64,000 nt of DNA from Leucaena leucocephala (GCA_037074615.1 CM073537.1:18929989-18993988), one strand, 5' to 3'; positions 45,720-59,161 are shown, counted from the stretch's first letter. The notes: generated by a model not told the origin, from the sequence alone. A program made the numbers and translations.

Positions 45720-47910
45720 GTTATCATTTTCTTTCCCAACAAATTTCATTAAACTTGTTTACAAATTTTATATGCACTTTACTTCTTATATATAATTTAA
45801 AAGTTAATTTTATTTTTAAATATATATATCAATTTTTTAAGTTACTTCTATTAATATTTTCTTAATAATAATCAAGTAAAAGAATAATTTAAAATTAAAA
45901 AAGATGATTAAGATATTTAAAAAAAATATGTCATATTAATTAATTTAACTAATTTTTTTAATTTAATTAAATAAGTTAAATATATTCTATAGTAAGGGTT
46001 GGATGAATATTTTTTAAGTTATAATCATTACATAATTTATATTTTTTAAATGAAAGCAAATTTATAAATAAGTTTGAAGTATTCATACTCATAGGATGGC
46101 GTTATTTAATAAGGTAAGCTATTGATAAAAAAATATATTATTTGTTATAATACTTTGTTTTCAATTTTTCAAATATTAATAATTCTGATTCAAATAATTT
46201 TAAGCTTAATCCTCAACTCTTACTTAAATATGCTTCCTGTTATTATTCGTCAAGTGTTTGTCAATATCAAATCTTTCTTAACTTTATTTTTTTTCCGTTC
46301 GTTAAGTCGAAAGTTGAAACCTAAAACGTACATGACTAGAAAATAAGTCAAAGACTCGAGAAAATTTTTCAAGCTCAGGAAAATGCTCCCACCTAAAGTT
46401 AACAAGCATGTGCGACATCATGCATGCTCGCGGCAACAAAATGTTAGTTTTTTTAGTATAATTCAGGTGGTATCCCCTTATCAATAATTAAAGATTAATT
46501 CTCCCAGAATATAGAGATCACTGAAATATATTTTACATCTTTTAATAAATTTTTGTCATGCACAGGACTTAATTTAAATATAAGATATCATGTTTAATAG
46601 ACTTATCAATCTACTAATTTTGTCAATTGGTAGCGACCAATGGTTCTTAGTTAGAGAATAAAATTAAACTGCAAAAGTTGGCGTCTTTGAAAGGAACTTC
46701 CCTAAAAGTATAATTATGACATTTCACATTAATAATTTAACATGGAAAATTGGAAATCATGCATGGGGACTCAGATCTCTCGAACATGGATTTTATTAAT
46801 ACAAAACACAGAGGGGTTTGGTTAGTGGTTAGGATGGTCAAAAAATGGATGCTGATGAGATTAAAACTCATTATTGAATCTGAGATAAATGGGAATATAT
46901 GATGTTCTTTTAATATTTGATGGGGTTCTAAGGTATAATAATACTCTTAATAGAGACAAGTGAAGCGAACCTCGTTGAACCTAAATCACCCATGGTATTC
47001 CCATGTTAATTATTCTGAGACAATTGAAACTAGTATAGTAAATTCATTCACGATTAAAATAAAATGGTCGGTAATAGAATAAAGGTTAAGATTATGTGCA
47101 ACTTCAATAGGCTGATGGCAGTTGGAAGTTGCAGTTATATATATATTTGTATTGAAAAATACAATTTGTTTTTTAAAAAAAAATCTTCAAATATGAGGTC
47201 TGAAAGAATCACAACTCTGAACTTTTTTTGTTAGCTATGATCGACTCATATATTATTAACTTGAAATGGAATATATAGAGAACATTCAACGAACCAAATG
47301 AAGGAGAAATTAATAGATAAGTAGCAGTATCAGATCATGGGCACCGCACAAGGTCGCATGGAGTACTGAATTGAATAATGAACTTTGGCCTCTACCACGC
47401 ATGTTCTTGTTCCTGTGTGCCCAGCAAATATTCACACACCTTTGACTTTTGACCCATGCCTTAATTTCTCTATATATAATATATAATAATCATCCATTTA
47501 TTTTTTTTTGGTATAAAAATGTTATATATTTTAGAAACAGTTGCCTTATTTTAAAACTTTTCCCTCCCTTACCTCTCTCTGTTCACATACATATATCATA
47601 TGTATGTTAGGCACGTGAAGTGGAATTTGACGTTCGATCTTTGATTAAAAGTGAAAGATTAATTCTTTAATACAAATCACGTCACATTGGATGAGACAAG
47701 TATGTAGGGACGTTGGATTTGCTATTCGTGTTAATAAAAAGGCCCCTTTTTTTTAATTTCTATATTCCTCCCACAATAATACAGTTAGTTAACTACAGCT
47801 AGCCATGTGCGATTATATCTTAGTCGCAAGAGATCCATCAATCTAATTAACATTTGTTTATATTATATGTGTGTTGCAGGGTGGTAATATTAAATACTAA
47901 GCTTAAGCAA

Positions 47911-47934
47911 GTGTGTGTGTGTGTGTGTGTGTGT
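47911..47934. repeat. (GT)12 microsatellite
   Basis: Twelve GT units directly before the GC-richer island at 47.94 kb. Confidence 0.92.
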
Positions 47935-47939
47935 AGAGA

Positions 47940-48380
47940 GAGGGGTAATTAGCAGAAAGCGTGTGATAGAAGCAAGCAGAGAATATACCGAAACCGCGTT
48001 AAAAGTGCAAGTGTTCTCATGTCGTCGTTCAGAAAAAGCCAGCCCTTGGATCTGCCACGTACGCCACCCCGATGCCTCCACGTGTAATCCCACCATCTCT
48101 CACCTCCTGCGTTAATCCGAAGGTTAATTTAAGAAGACGGAGGAGTCCCAACGGCAATAACAGGTGAGGGAGGGAGATTGTCGTCCAATGAAGCTGTCGG
48201 GGTTACGAGGGGATGACGTCACCAAAGAAGACCATCGAGATAGCAGTAATATACGAACGACTGAGGCAGAAGGCATTCGTATTGGTTCGTTAAACTTACT
48301 CCCAAGTCACGACGCCATTATGACTTATGACTTTCAAGTGTACGAGCCTATAATGAAGGCAGAGAAAAATAAATGAACTA
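47940..48380. promoter_or_regulatory. GC-richer island with palindromic bZIP/bHLH sites
   Basis: In an AT-rich region this 440-bp stretch is clearly GC-richer. It holds CACGTG (in CCACGTGTAA, about 48080), CACGTAC, and a full TGACGTCA palindrome (about 48215). Small frames on the + strand (47915-48115, 48164-48376) show no domain. It looks like a promoter or 5' leader without an obvious gene downstream, or an unannotated non-coding transcript. Confidence 0.35.
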
Positions 48381-50430
48381 TATATACACACGCATATACA
48401 TATATATATGGCAATGAAGCCTCAAATTCTGAATCGAATCCTTTTAGATTCACACACCATGTATAGGTATAGGTATATATACATAAATATCATAATGGCC
48501 ATTAATTATGATTTGCATTAGATTTTGTTTGGTTAGTTGTGGTTCATGAAGATAATTAATTTGGCAACATGGTGAGCGTGGATCGGATATTAATGTTTGT
48601 TTCCATTGTTGGCTTTACTCCACGAGCATCATATAGGGTGTCACTTGTCATATTGCAGTAATTAATTTGCCTTTAATTACTATCTTGTCTGTTTTAGCCC
48701 ATTTTACCTTGCAAATCCCACTCAATCAACCCTGCTTTTGCACTTTGTCCTTAATCTATTGACAATGCCTCGCGTTGATCAAAGTCACAAACTGCAAGTT
48801 ATACAAATCTTATATATTATATTTGAAGTGATGGATATATATACACATATATATGTGTGAAATAAAATAAAAGGAAAATCACCGCCAACATATCATTATC
48901 AGTATATATATATAACATTCTATAACAATTACAAATAATATGACTTGTTTCTGAAATTTTGTTCAATGTACAGGATAATGTGTGTGATTTGTATATATAT
49001 TGTCTAGATTTCATTGTTCTTTCTAGAAGAAATATAAAGAAATCCACCTGCTTTCAAAATGATTGAAAAAGAGCTAGGAAATTAATCTTATATATATATA
49101 CAGAAAGAAAAACTAAAAATGTGGATTGATGCTAGATATACATGAAGTTTATAAATAGTATATGACTTTTTTATATATAAATTTTATGAAATAATGATAC
49201 GATAGATAGAGAGAAAATCGGTGAAAAGTCTTTATACAAAAAAGTTTATAAATCTTTTAAAAGTATCAGCATGTTTTATGTATATAAAAATTTATTAAAT
49301 TATTTTTATCAGTAAAATTTATAAACAAGTATTTGTTACTAACTTTTTTGGGAATTAATTAAGATAATGAGGACAAAGAGTGAATAGTTAAGATGGTTAA
49401 AAAATGAGAGGGAATGGATTATAACAAAGGTCCACATAGGAGTGGAAGGCATATGAAACCCTAATAAAGATCCAAGTGCATGCAAAACCTTTCTAGCAAT
49501 ATTGTGTATATTTTGGGTCTATTCGGTATTATTATTATTATTTGATGATGTGATTTGAAGGCTTTTTTTGGCATTTTTATATATTCACCTAATCTTGCCT
49601 TCTTCTGTGTTATCTCCCAAATTCCATTTTAACTTGTTCTTCCCATCCCCCACCACCTCTCACACGTTTTCACACACACACACATCCCTCCAACACAAAT
49701 TAGATACAAAAATGGCAAAATAAATAAATAATTAAGTAAAAAAATGAGCTGTGTGGCACAAACAAAGATGTTCGTGCATATTGTAAATTTCCTGTTGTTT
49801 GCCTAACATTTTGAGCCTACTTTAAATCTTTAAACAGCACTTCAATTTGATGTCTATATACTGATCGAATGCCTAGTTGGCATATTGCTTTTTTTTTTAA
49901 ATATTTTACTTAATTTTGAGATAATATTCAAACATTGTTTGACATGGTCAAATGAAAGAAAGTTGGGGTTATAAATTTTGCATCTCGAAAATATAAAATT
50001 CAACTGAACTCTACAACATAAGAAGTCTTTGATTTTTTGAAGTAATTAAATTAATTCAGTTTTAGAATTTTTACTCTCGTTCTAACTAATAAATTTAAAA
50101 GATGGACTCAATGGATAACGTTTCAAAAATATTAGTTTCGTTAGATTGTCTTTTTGAAAAATGGAATGACGATAAATATTAGTGCTAATAAGATTCCAGT
50201 ATCATTTAAACAAGAGAAAAAAAATTATAGCTACAATACAAAACAGCCAGAACCACAGATTCTTCTAATCATTTAATTATTAAATTTAATTTTGCTTGAC
50301 TGTTTAATTATTGAATTCAAATTGTGGTTAACGATCAACTGAATACGCACACAAAATTATTTTCAAATCACCACTGAAAAAAAATTAGATATTAAATATA
50401 GGAAATAATCATTTTAACTCTAATTTTTAG
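48381..50430. other. AT-rich spacer
   Basis: I see no gene or nameable repeat, only short TA runs. Confidence 0.5.
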
Positions 50431-51077
50431 GCTATGTTTGATTCAACGAAGGGGAGTGTATGTTAGATTAATTTAGGAGAGGGTAAGGAATGTAAGTAGG
50501 GGAGAAAAGATAATATTTTTTGTTTGGTTAAAAAAGGATGGGAGAAAAATTTATTATAAATTGATAAATATATCCTTATATTTTATTTAAATTTTTTTCT
50601 TATTATTTTATTTTTATTATTTTTTTAATCAAAGAAGCTTCACAACTGAGGAGGAGAAGAGCAGATGGCCATGTTCACGATTCACACGACCAAGGAAGAG
50701 AACAGAGTTGATCGCCGCCTGTGTTACTCACCACACTTGGCTTCAATCAGCTTTCGTCGTCACAATGACAAGCTAGCTTTCATCAGATCTCCTTTTACGT
50801 TCTACTACGTCGCTTGTGAGTGAGGGAGGAGAGAGGGAGAAAGGGAGAGGGAGAGAGCCCTTCATGATAGTAGGAGTAAGACGGAGGAGCGTCGTTGAGA
50901 GGCCAATGGCGTGTGTCATCGCTGTGCATCGTCAGGTACTGAACGAGAAGATGGATTGAGAGTACCACTGTAAAAACTCCCGATTTTAGAGTGTTAAGAG
51001 ATCGAGGGAAGGGATCAGACCAAACAAATTTTTTATTTCAGTTTCCTTTAAAAACCCCCCAACCAAATAATGTGTTA
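50431..51077. mobile_element. MITE-like element (hAT-type ends) with a GC-rich core
   Basis: The left end (GGCTATGTTTGATTCAACG) and the right end (complement CACATTATTTGGTTGGGGGG) resemble the inverted termini of plant hAT-type MITEs, and inner flanks read TTTGTTTGGTTAA and ACCAAACAAA. The middle, 50636-51010, is GC-rich with purine runs (GAGGGAGGAGAGAGGGAG) and looks foreign to the AT-rich flanks, as if host DNA had been picked up. No target duplication was found. Confidence 0.4.
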
Positions 51078-52235
51078 TCATTTTATTGTCTCTTATTTAT
51101 TATTTAACTCATGTCTTTTATAATAATTTATCTATAAAAAAATTATTCTAATAACAACTATTTAAATACTTATATATTTAAATCACTTTTCATATAAATT
51201 TATTTTTTATAATTATTTTAAAATCAAATTTCTCTAGAATCTATTATTTAAAAATTAAACTAAATATAACTTTAGTTTCACTTTTATCCTTATTATTTAA
51301 ATAAAATTAAAACATTCACATGGAATTTAGGAGATCATTATTAAAATTATAATGGATAAAAATAAAAAAATCACTAAATATTTTTACATTACTTTTTTTT
51401 GCCAACAAATATTTCTACATAACTAAGATAAGAAAAATCATGTAAAAAATACTGTATACATAGCACTACTTCATGAAAAAAAAACCACTTGTCAAGCATA
51501 GAATGGAGGACAAGAGAGGGATATTTATTTTTGTGCAAATGAAATATTCATGAAAAAAGAAGAAATTGAAGTGGTAAAAGTTTTGAAGACGTGCCGCGTA
51601 AGAGATAATGGAAGCCAAGGAAGAAGGCTGAGGCATCACATGCACGGAGGGGGTCTGTTCACACTCACCCGGTTGCGGGTCAAATCTCCGCGTTGAATCG
51701 CAGTGGACCCCACTACTGTCCTGCTTTATCGTATTTAATGCGATCAGGATTCACCATCGCTTGTACTCTTGGCTACCGACATCTGTCGGTCGCCCCCAAG
51801 GTGGGAAACCTCCCCCCGCCCACCTGTTAACCAAAGTCCCAACCCTACATGTCAAAAGTCCTTTCACACACCCTAACGAAATTATTAATAATATTCGGTC
51901 CCAAGGTCTACAAGCAGCAGAATTCTTCTGAATATTAATTTGTTATGTGAATTTATAATTTATAATTTTCACTCTTAGATTACACCTGTCATTTCAAAAT
52001 TGTTGTCACGGAAATATAATACATATTTCCAAAGCAATCGAACTTAATTAAAATATCTTGAGAAATTTCACAAAGACGGATTCTTGCGTGCCAAGTGAAT
52101 TATCAATCTCCAGCATGGAAAATAAAATAAAATTAAAAATTAAGCGCACTTTTGTAGTTTATTGATTTATTTATTTTCCTTTTTAAAATAACGAGGAATA
52201 TGTGCTAGCTAGCTAGAGAGAGTTTAGTTGTCGAT
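51078..52235. other. Spacer and WRKY promoter region
   Basis: The left part is AT-rich. From about 51590 the sequence becomes mixed and forms the upstream region of the WRKY gene, with a W-box at 51678-51683 and a C-rich run near 51795-51840. Confidence 0.5.
51678..51683 (-). promoter_or_regulatory. W-box upstream of the WRKY gene
   Basis: GGTCAA, the complement of the W-box core TTGACC, lies about 580 bp before the ATG. W-boxes are common in WRKY promoters and allow auto- or cross-regulation; binding is not shown. Confidence 0.4.
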
Positions 52236-52263
52236 ATATAGAGGAAGCGATGAATAAAAATCA

Positions 52264-53776
52264 ATGGATGAGAAGAGAGGGGAAGAAGAAGAGAGCGGCG
52301 AGAGGTGGAAGAAGATGGCAAACTTCGTGGCATTTTCCGATGAGATTCCGACGATGAGTAGTTCTACTCTCATGAGCTTCCCTCAACCTCCTTCTTTCTC
52401 ATCATCAACCATCTCCGACATGATGACGATGATGCCTCTATCCGAGAACGATTACAAGCCTAATTACTCCTCCGCCTTCATGGACTTGCTCAATCTCCAA
52501 GATTACAGTCCTTCTTTGTTCGATTGCCTCCCTTCCTCCGCCACTCACCACAACCACCACCCTCTGCCGTCGCCGGCGAGCTCCAACGTCCCTGAATCCT
52601 CCGAGGTCTTGAACACCACTCCGGCCTCCCCCAATTCTTCCTCCATCTCCTCTTCCTCCAATGAAACCCCCCTCGCCGATCATATCAACATCGACCAACC
52701 CCACACTAGTGATAAACAAGAACCCGACGATGAACAACGCAGGGACGCAGCCAAAGGAGACGACGACCTCGATCAACACAAGACTAAGAAACAGTATGAT
52801 TCTCATCATTTCTTCTTCCTACTGTTTTTGCTTCTGAAGCTTGTGTCCTTATTATTCAAAAATAACACAGGGCGGCATGTGAATCAGTTTCTTCTTTTGC
52901 TTTTTGGGAAAATGAAAAAAAAAGGGGACAAATTAGACACTAGCTAATTATTGTTGTGTTCTGTGCACACAAAATTGATCTGTGTGGGATCAGGTTGAAG
53001 CCGAAGAAGAAGAACCAGAAGAAGCAAAGAGAGCCCAGATTTGCGTTCATGACAAAGAGCGAAGTCGATCAACTCGACGACGGCTATAGGTGGCGCAAGT
53101 ATGGCCAAAAGGCAGTAAAAAACAGCCCATATCCCAGGTACATAACTACACATATATCAATATTTCATGGAATCAATTTAATATTTAAATGTTCGTACGT
53201 TTTGTTTTTTTAATTAGAGAACAAGAATCTTGGCTCCCCTTATTGTTTCCTCGTATATTAACGTTTCTGCTCTGCTCATTTGCTGAAAAAAGGAGCTATT
53301 ATCGTTGCACCACCCCTGGTTGCGGCGTGAAGAAACGGGTGGAGCGGTCGTCGGAGGACCCGTCGATCGTGGTGACGACGTACGAGGGGCAACACACGCA
53401 CCCGAGTCCGGTGACGAGCCGGGCGAGCCTCGTCGGGTTCGGACCCGCCACGAGGGCTAGTAGTTGTGGCGTGATTGGTTCGCCACAACAGTTTGTGGTG
53501 CCACAAGCACAGCATCAGCATCAGCATCAAGTTCAGGAACAAGATCATGTGCTGCCACAAGACGATGCTTTGTTGTATAATAATAATAGCTCACCCCTAC
53601 TTCTTCCTTCGAGTATTACCGATCCGACGTCGTTTTCAAGCTTCAATCATCGTCGTTTAGGTTTTGGGCCATCGTCCACCACGGCGGCTTCTCTGTTAAG
53701 GGACAATGGGCTGCTTCAGGATATTATTCAGATGAGGAAGCAGGAGGAAGAGAAAGAGGAAGTAAAAGAAGAATAG
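52264..53776 (+). CDS. Group IIc WRKY transcription factor
   Basis: The three exons are 52264-52793, 52994-53137 and 53293-53776, all with GT-AG junctions in matching phases, for 385 residues. The N-terminal half is rich in serine, proline and asparagine. A basic stretch (LKPKKKNQKKQ) precedes the single WRKY domain, which has WRKYGQK at 210-216 and a C-x4-C-x23-H-x-H zinc site (C230, C235, H259, H261). The intron inside the domain sits after SPYPR, the position conserved in group II. The C-terminus has a glutamine/histidine stretch and an acidic end. KKRVERSSEDPS with YEGQHTHPSP suggests the WRKY48/WRKY23 neighbourhood of group IIc. It should bind W-boxes in the nucleus, typically in defence or stress responses. 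An alternative start at 52315 (MANFVAFSDE) has a better context; both are in frame. Confidence 0.93.
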
Positions 53777-55300
53777 GTGGCGGTGATGATGATGATGCAG
53801 GGAAGATTGAACTATATCTATATATATATGGATGCATTTGGGGTTTCCTATGTAACATTAATTTTTCATGTGTGTCTGTAAGATATGTGATGTATATTGA
53901 TGGATGTGAGTCTGACTGATGGATTACAGTTCTAGAGTTTAGATCAGAGCTTGTAGCATCATGGGAATGAGCCTTTAGGAGAGGTTCATGGTAACGTGAC
54001 AAGTAGTTCTCTCTTGTAGCTAGGCTTACAGAGGAGGCTTCGATTTTTTCATTTTTTTTTTAATTTCTTCTTTCCTCCTTATTGCAGGGTTCATGCCTTG
54101 ATTATATATTCTTCGAAACTAGCTAAAATATTTATTGCACCCACCACTACTTCTTCTCTATTGTGAACCACCATTTTCTTTCTTGTTCTATCTGATATGA
54201 TAGCTCACCGCTGGAAAGAACATTTTTAGGGTTAGGGTTTTTTTCCCTGTAACTCTGCTGCGTTAAGATGGTAATAAAAGAAAACCTAAAGACAATGGGA
54301 AAAAAAGAAAGGAAGGTATGGTTAATTAGTTGATACAGAGTACATGGGTATGGGAGAAGGAACTTGTTCTGATGATGTTGCCGTATAAGCTTGGTACAGA
54401 GATGGGGTTAGAGGCATTGAAGGATGATGTGCTATTTCCTTGAAAGGAAATGGCTTTTAAGAGAGAGTTAGATGAATGATAGTGATGGCGATGATGATGG
54501 CAAAGCATGGAGTGGTAGATATAATATACAGGTACGTACATGTACGTGAGTGTGGAGATGAAGTAAAATTATTGCTCAAAGATATGTACTGTATTTAATT
54601 TATGGCCTTTCATCATTCCCCCATATTTGGAGTTAGCACAAGTACTTCTCCATTTCCTTCTTCTCATTCCCAGCTTGGAACTTTTTTGTATCATCACTTC
54701 CCATCACGCACGGTTTCATACTCTATATCTATATGTTGAATCATTTATGATGAATGTCCTTGTCTATAGAGAGAGAGAGAGAGAATACTGTAATTGTCTA
54801 TTGAGCTTACTTATTCTCTAAGAATTCTTTCCCAATGTAATATAAGAGGCTCCCACTGAGTGGGATTTGGGAAGAAATATATGTAAATATTTTTACTAGG
54901 ATGGATGATTTTTAGGTCACATGACACTATAGCAACAATCTTATTGTTTTGTTAGAGATCACCCCCTCTTACACATATATTCCTCCTATTCTTAAGATTA
55001 ATTAATTGATTTATTTATTTTTCTTAATATATCTAAAAATATTATAGTTCTTATATTATAGACATGAGAAAGTATAAAAATTTATGTCGGTGGAAGGTCT
55101 TCAAGTAGAGAGTTTAATTAATTACTAGATGTTTAATGTAAATAATATAGTTTTAAATTATATTAAAATTTAAAACACTCTCACATTTATATATAGTGAA
55201 ATGATCTCTATTAAGTTTCATTAATTAAAATATTATGATATGTGTAACTCATTGTTCAAACATTATGTAATTGTGCAAAAAGAAAATTAATGATGTGTAT
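53777..55300. other. 3' flank of the WRKY gene and spacer
   Basis: The 3' UTR probably extends to about 54060-54280. A (GA)n run lies at about 54771-54784. I see no further gene; minus-strand frames at 53724-54002 and 54326-54541 are rejected as chance. Confidence 0.5.
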
Positions 55301-55302
55301 AG

Positions 55303-55722
55303 TGCCTGTTTGATTACTTCAAAACTATAGTCTGAAAAATTATTTTAGGTCAAACTATGATTTAAATAAAAAATTAAACAAACAACTATCAAATATCTAG
55401 AAGAGTTTTTGAACTAAACCATGATTTCATATAAGTTTGTAGGACTAGCTTCTAAATAGAGAAAAGTATTTGTGTTGTGTAATGACTATTTTGCCTAGTT
55501 TTTTTTCAATAAATCAAATTTAAAAGTATATTTTATGTAATTATCATTTGACTTCATACTTTTTCTAGTAATTTACTAATAACAAAAATTATTTTAATAA
55601 TAATTATTTAAATATTTATTTATTCAGAATTACTTCTTTTCTAAAATTCTTCTCCTGAGTTTATTATTCATAATCACTTCTAAATTATTTCTTCAGCTCT
55701 TGTCAAACCAAGCGGGTCCATA
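55303..55722. mobile_element. hAT-type MITE, about 420 bp
   Basis: The left end GTGCCTGTTTGATTAC and the right end GTCAAACCAAGCGGGTCC form worn inverted termini of the common plant type GGxCCCGTTTGGTTTGA. The interior is AT-rich without coding sequence. The target duplication is not clear. Confidence 0.5.
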
Positions 55723-57401
55723 GTCTTACTTTATGATGTTGTCTGCATTATATATTAATGTCTGTAATTAAGATGTTCATAGTTGTTGTCAGGGAAGATG
55801 TCATTTCACCGATTTGTTCGTTGAATCAAGTTACTGCCATTCGGTTATATACAATGGACTATTCTAAACAAAAACAGTTTTTTGGATGATTTAATTTAAT
55901 TTAATTAGCTTGGTTAGTTATTGGCAAAAAAAAAAAAAACAGATTTAATCAGCCAATCGATCAGATTGAGTTTCTTTTGTCCTTTTAATTAAACTATCTG
56001 ATTTAAGCCTTTGTGATCAGAATCTTATTGAATCAGAAATTTAATCAATGAACAAAAAAAAAAAAAAAAGGAATCTTCTTTCGCTTCCAATCTAAAGTAT
56101 CAAGAAAACTCAATTGATGAAAGGAATTTGATCCCTCACTGATCATTCCCATCCCAGAATCCCATTAAAACACTCGTTAATTTGTGTTGAAATAAAGAGA
56201 GAAAAACAATAAAAAGAATTCAAGAAATATTATATATATGTCTGTTTTTAAAATAAATAAAATTCTTAGCCATATAATAATTAGCAGCAAGAACATCATC
56301 TCCTAAAAAAATTAAAACAAAAAGTGAAATGTTGTATAAAGAGAAGCTGGAAGTGAGGGGGAAAAAGATGTAGGGTTTGAAAATTGTGAACAAAGAAGAT
56401 AAGCTTTTGTGGAAAGTTAATCAAAAACACATCTCTCTCTTTCTTGCCCCTTAATCATACTTAGAAAAGTTGCCCTTCAAAAAGCAAGGCATTTATTAAT
56501 TTAGCAAAAAACAAATCCTAAACATAAACTCAATATAATAATATCACCTCTCTCTCATTGCTTCATAATTGGCATGCAAAGCTAAATCCCATCAAGGACT
56601 CTGTATAAGATTTAATTAATTTCTTCCTTTTTCATTCATTATCCTTTTTTTAAAAAAAAAAGAATGTATGGGGGAAATAACGTAAAACAAAACAAAATAA
56701 CTTTCTAAAAACAATTTAAAAAGATAAAACTGTACAAATAACTAATATACGAATTTCCAGGACATTAAATTCGATTTGATGAAGCTTTACACAATTTTGT
56801 TCCACCACGCTAGCTGCAGGTGAATATTCTCTACTTGAAGTGATGAACAAAATTTGGAATGGTTCTTATTAAATTTAAACGAAGAAGGCATTATTTATTT
56901 AGAGTATGACATTTTTCTTTTGAGTCTTGTCAAACTTTCCAGCCTTTAAACTTTATAATAATAATAATATTATTATTAATTGAAAAAAAGAAGACTATAT
57001 ATATAAAAATAATTATCAATATCATGAGAAACAAGTGGGATATATATTGCTGTATAATCTAACTGTATAAGTGGAAAATGTATAAGATGCTTCGAAAAAG
57101 AGAGATTGAGAGAGATGAGATTTAACCATTTTGAAGAGAACCTCCACAAATGATTCTTCGGAAGCATCTGATCTGAATCCTAATTGCGTGCAGAAAATGA
57201 TATTCACTTCTCATTTTCAAATATTTGAGCAATGTGTTATATATATATATATATATTAATCTATTTTTTTTTAATGAAAAACGAGTTATATATATACTGA
57301 ATAATGTGTGATATATATATATTTTTTTTCGGATTGAATTTATGCAGGCAAATTAACCTTATCTTTCTCATTTAATATCAGGTCAACGAGATAAGTTTTA
57401 A

Positions 57402-57443
<42 letters not shown>

Positions 57444-57917
57444 TCCATCAATTTTCTTTATTCTTTTCTTACCTTGCAAGTTTAAGATTATATCTGACAA
57501 GATCAATCATGCATGTGTTATAAATGTGCCAGATTTTAGATTCAAAGATGTGATCCTCTTGATGGATAAACTCTCCAATTTCTATTCTATCTTTTTTTTT
57601 CAAAAAAAAAATTATGAATAATTTATTTGCAAAATGTAATATAAAATATTTTATATTTAATCTCGGGCATATTAACAAAAATAAATAAATAAACTTTGAA
57701 ATTATTTTACCAAGGAATTCCGATTCAATTATTTTGACTTTTGAGTGCAGATGTTCATTTGAAAGACTTTATGTTCATCCTTAATTCATATTTAACATTG
57801 TATTAGCTCATAACAAAAATAAGTACTGTATTATTACTATTTTTTTTTTTTGAAAAAAAACAGTTCATGGTTAAATTTCAAAATTTAAAGGTATATTATT
57901 TTATATAATATACCAAA
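55723..57917. other. AT-rich spacer with (TA)n tracts
   Basis: No gene is seen. (TA)n occurs at 57240-57256 and 57409-57441. Small minus-strand frames near 57000-57200 and 57469-57678 have no domain. Confidence 0.5.
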
Positions 57918-58156
57918 AATAAGAGTAATGCTAAGCACTGGTCTTTGAGTTCGATCCAGTGTAAATATAAAAAATATCTTTAAAAAAACTATTTCTAATT
58001 GAACTCGATGTTACTTGAATATGACATAATTAAATAGTCATAAATATATAAAAAGTAACGTTAAATATAGAGTTTTGAGTTTAAATCAAAAAATATTTTT
58101 GGCAAAATTATATCTAATTAGATTTGATAATACTAAAATTTAATTTAGTTAGATAG

Positions 58157-58203
<47 letters not shown>

Positions 58204-58215
58204 TAATGCTAACCA
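57918..58215. repeat. Tandem repeat of about 130-150 bp units ending in (TA)n
   Basis: The unit starts AGTAATGCTAA or AGTAACGTTAA, continues with TTTGAGTT, ATCTAATTG/AGAACTCGAT and TAATTTAGTTAGATAGT-like parts, and ends in a TA-rich run. Starts are seen at 57924, 58053 and 58202. The TA tail of unit 2 has expanded to about 40 bp (58159-58199). Confidence 0.65.
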
Positions 58216-58277
58216 GTCATGGCGTACAACCATCGAAAAATGGACTCATTCTCGTGTTGTAAGTTGTAAGTTGTAAG

Positions 58278-58545
58278 GTGTAACTTTTTTTTTCGTTTGA
58301 TACGAGAATTTTTTAAAAAAAGTTAGACTCATCTATAATCTAAGGGTATGACAAAATCTTTTTTCTTCCTAGGCGATACCAATATCGGACAGGACGAGCC
58401 GTTTATTACTCTCAAACGTAAATCTAAACACCCAAGAGTTAGGATACCTCCCCTAGTGTCGTAACTAAAACCACAATAAAATAATACTTCTTAAAATTTA
58501 AATAGTCGTATATCTTATCTTTTAACCAGTTAAACCTACAATAAA
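58278..58545. repeat. Dispersed repeat family B, copy 4
   Basis: It has GAATTTTTTAAAAAAAGTTAG, CTAGGCGATACCAATATCGG, ACGTAAATCTAAACACCCAA and GAGTTAGGATACCTCCCCTA in the family order, with good preservation. The 3' part differs from the 31-kb copy. Confidence 0.72.
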
Positions 58546-59161
58546 TTGTAAGGTGTAACTATGACAATATAGTTTTATTTTCTGCAAAGCTATAGCGTTT
58601 GAGACCTTTATTAGATTCTTCAGGCCAAAAAAAAGGAGATATATGATCGAGAAGAAGTCATTTAATTACTGAAAATTGAATTAAAGGTGTGCAAATGAGT
58701 CCAGTCGAATCAATTTCTACATATCATCTCCATTGATTATTATATATTGAAATTTGGATTTTAATTTTTTTCTGAGGAAAAAAAATTTAGGTTTAGATTA
58801 GTAACTCAACCGAAACCAGTTCAAAACAATCAACTTGTGTTGAATCGCAGTCATCTATATATTTATCTTGTGATATTTATAATTCATTCCGATAAGAGTT
58901 CTTATATGGGTCCATAATCCATTAACCACCTTTTTTGCCTTAACAACTGTGCCGCGAATAGGATTTTTCTCCATATTTACAGCAATTCACAGCAAGTGAG
59001 ACTGAAACCTAGGTAATGAGGAAAAAAAAAACTCATGACTGTACATTAATGGTTACACCCTTGTTTAGAACCAAGGATCACTAAAACCTACCTTTGTGCT
59101 TTCAATTCAATTATATAGCCATCTTGTTATTAAGTCAAGTCAGAAGACTGTAACCTGCTGC
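58546..59161. other. Spacer before the FCA-like gene 3' end
   Basis: No gene is supported. The last 100-200 bp probably include the 3' UTR of the minus-strand FCA-like gene. Confidence 0.5.

Larger units (their letters stand above)
42388..47935. other. Gene-poor spacer
   Basis: There is no gene I can support. It holds a worn family B repeat, (TA)n at 45699-45719 and (TG)n at 47911-47934. Open frames such as 43081-43365 (-) and 45432-45641 (+) have no recognisable domain. Confidence 0.5.

Noticed and set aside
53724..54002. Minus-strand 92-codon frame after the WRKY stop
   Set aside because: It partly overlaps the acidic coding end in reverse and the 3' UTR; composition looks random.
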